From positions 1 through 5,851 of the forward strand of contig MGSI01000076.1 in the NCBI GenBank assembly GCA_001798455.1: a stretch of 5,851 bases of DNA, read 5' to 3'. Source of the DNA: Deltaproteobacteria bacterium RIFCSPLOWO2_02_FULL_57_26. GTDB taxonomy: Bacteria; Desulfobacterota; Binatia; UBA9968. The notes under the pieces are model-generated. The model was not told the origin of the DNA. It ran no database searches and saw only the letters and a program-made list of their open reading frames with translations. This document shows positions 5,721 to 5,851 of this stretch, one piece after another; the stretch's first letter is position 1; each line of letters opens with the position of its first letter. Position numbers and translations under genes: made by a program.

Positions 5721-5748
5721 CGGACTCCAATCTGGCAGGGAGGTCTCC

Positions 5749-5851
5749 ATGGAGAATGGCAAGGTAAGAAATCTAACTGACTCCAGACTCAAGGTGATAA
5801 GTCGCAGCGAGCAACCGGCGGCGGAGGCTTCTACTTCGGGGCTGCCGAAAC
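5749..5851 (+). CDS. N-terminus of an unidentified protein, running off the window
   Basis: An ATG at 5749-5751 opens a frame that stays open for 34 codons to the window end, beginning M-E-N-G-K-V-R-N-L-T-D-S-R-L-K-V. AGGGAGG (5737-5743) lies five bases before the ATG, the best Shine-Dalgarno in the window, and a strong terminator lies just upstream, both supporting a real gene start. The visible residues are hydrophilic, with no signal peptide or membrane segment, and the E-Q-P-A-A-E-A-S-T-S-G stretch looks like a flexible N-terminal linker. I do not recognise the family. The start codon lies inside a perfect 12-base palindrome (5744-5755). Confidence 0.6.
   Translation, partial: MENGKVRNLTDSRLKVISRSEQPAAEASTSGLPK

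Larger units (their letters stand above)
5561..5748 (+). promoter_or_regulatory. Candidate structured leader RNA (attenuator or riboswitch-like)
   Basis: This noncoding stretch lies before the partial gene at 5749. A closing stem, GGGCAGA (5581-5587) with TCTGCCC (5626-5632), encloses a second stem, TACTCCT (5603-5609) with AGGGGTG (5614-5620, two G-U pairs). The asymmetric internal loop has about 15 bases on one side and 5 on the other. A weak competing stem (5640-5666) precedes a strong intrinsic terminator (5657-5720), and the Shine-Dalgarno of the next gene follows 17 bases later. AAGGAGT (5561-5567) can alternatively pair with ACTCCTT (5604-5610). I compared it by eye with remembered GEMM, fluoride, TPP, glycine, ZTP and guanidine classes and found no match. 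Confidence 0.45.

Noticed and set aside
5610..5792. 60-residue open frame on the - strand across the terminator region
   Set aside because: No family features, and it covers a strong + strand terminator and the Shine-Dalgarno of the next gene.

Overview
This window is bacterial, GC-rich and gene-dense, with ordinary bacterial codon use and no tRNA, rRNA, insertion sequence or CRISPR array. The gene repertoire suggests an environmental bacterium: a glycosyltransferase tail, cation transporters, a two-component protein with its own TPR partner, and restriction-modification debris. The intergenic arrays of 7-base units and the flavour of the TPR protein resemble what I recall from NC10/Methylomirabilota or Nitrospirota-type genomes. 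That is an impression from memory and the sequence does not prove it.

Left part (1-2227). The window opens in the last 69 codons of a GT4-family glycosyltransferase on the + strand. Its 3' end runs into a period-7 repeat array, followed by a second array in the opposite orientation; together they form a possible hairpin in the convergent intergenic space. Next, on the - strand, comes a 612-residue APC-superfamily transporter with a C-terminal universal-stress-protein-like domain. Its architecture, length and several aligned residues match the KimA type of potassium importer.

Middle (2228-3754). On the - strand, 114 bases upstream of the APC gene, lies a complete MgtE magnesium channel/transporter: MgtE_N, two CBS domains and five membrane segments. 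The two could form a divalent/monovalent cation module. The APC gene also has its own good promoter candidate in the gap. The mgtE promoter candidate overlaps a perfect 9+9 inverted repeat that looks like an operator. A divergent 213-base intergenic region separates mgtE from the next + strand operon.

Right part (3755-5851). A two-gene + strand operon encodes a cytosolic PAS-DHp-REC protein and a small three-TPR protein, overlapping by GTGA. The first protein keeps the phospho-acceptor histidine and a full receiver but has no ATPase domain. Then come a severely truncated N-terminus of a type IIG/Eco57I-like restriction-modification enzyme, cut at the nuclease active site, and about 190 bases of structured noncoding sequence. 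The latter holds a nested stem-loop, a possible antiterminator and a very strong intrinsic terminator. It ends at the ribosome binding site of a partial gene that runs off the window.

The two most interesting items are the candidate attenuator/riboswitch-like leader at 5561-5748 and the histidine-kinase-like protein without a kinase domain, coupled to a TPR partner.
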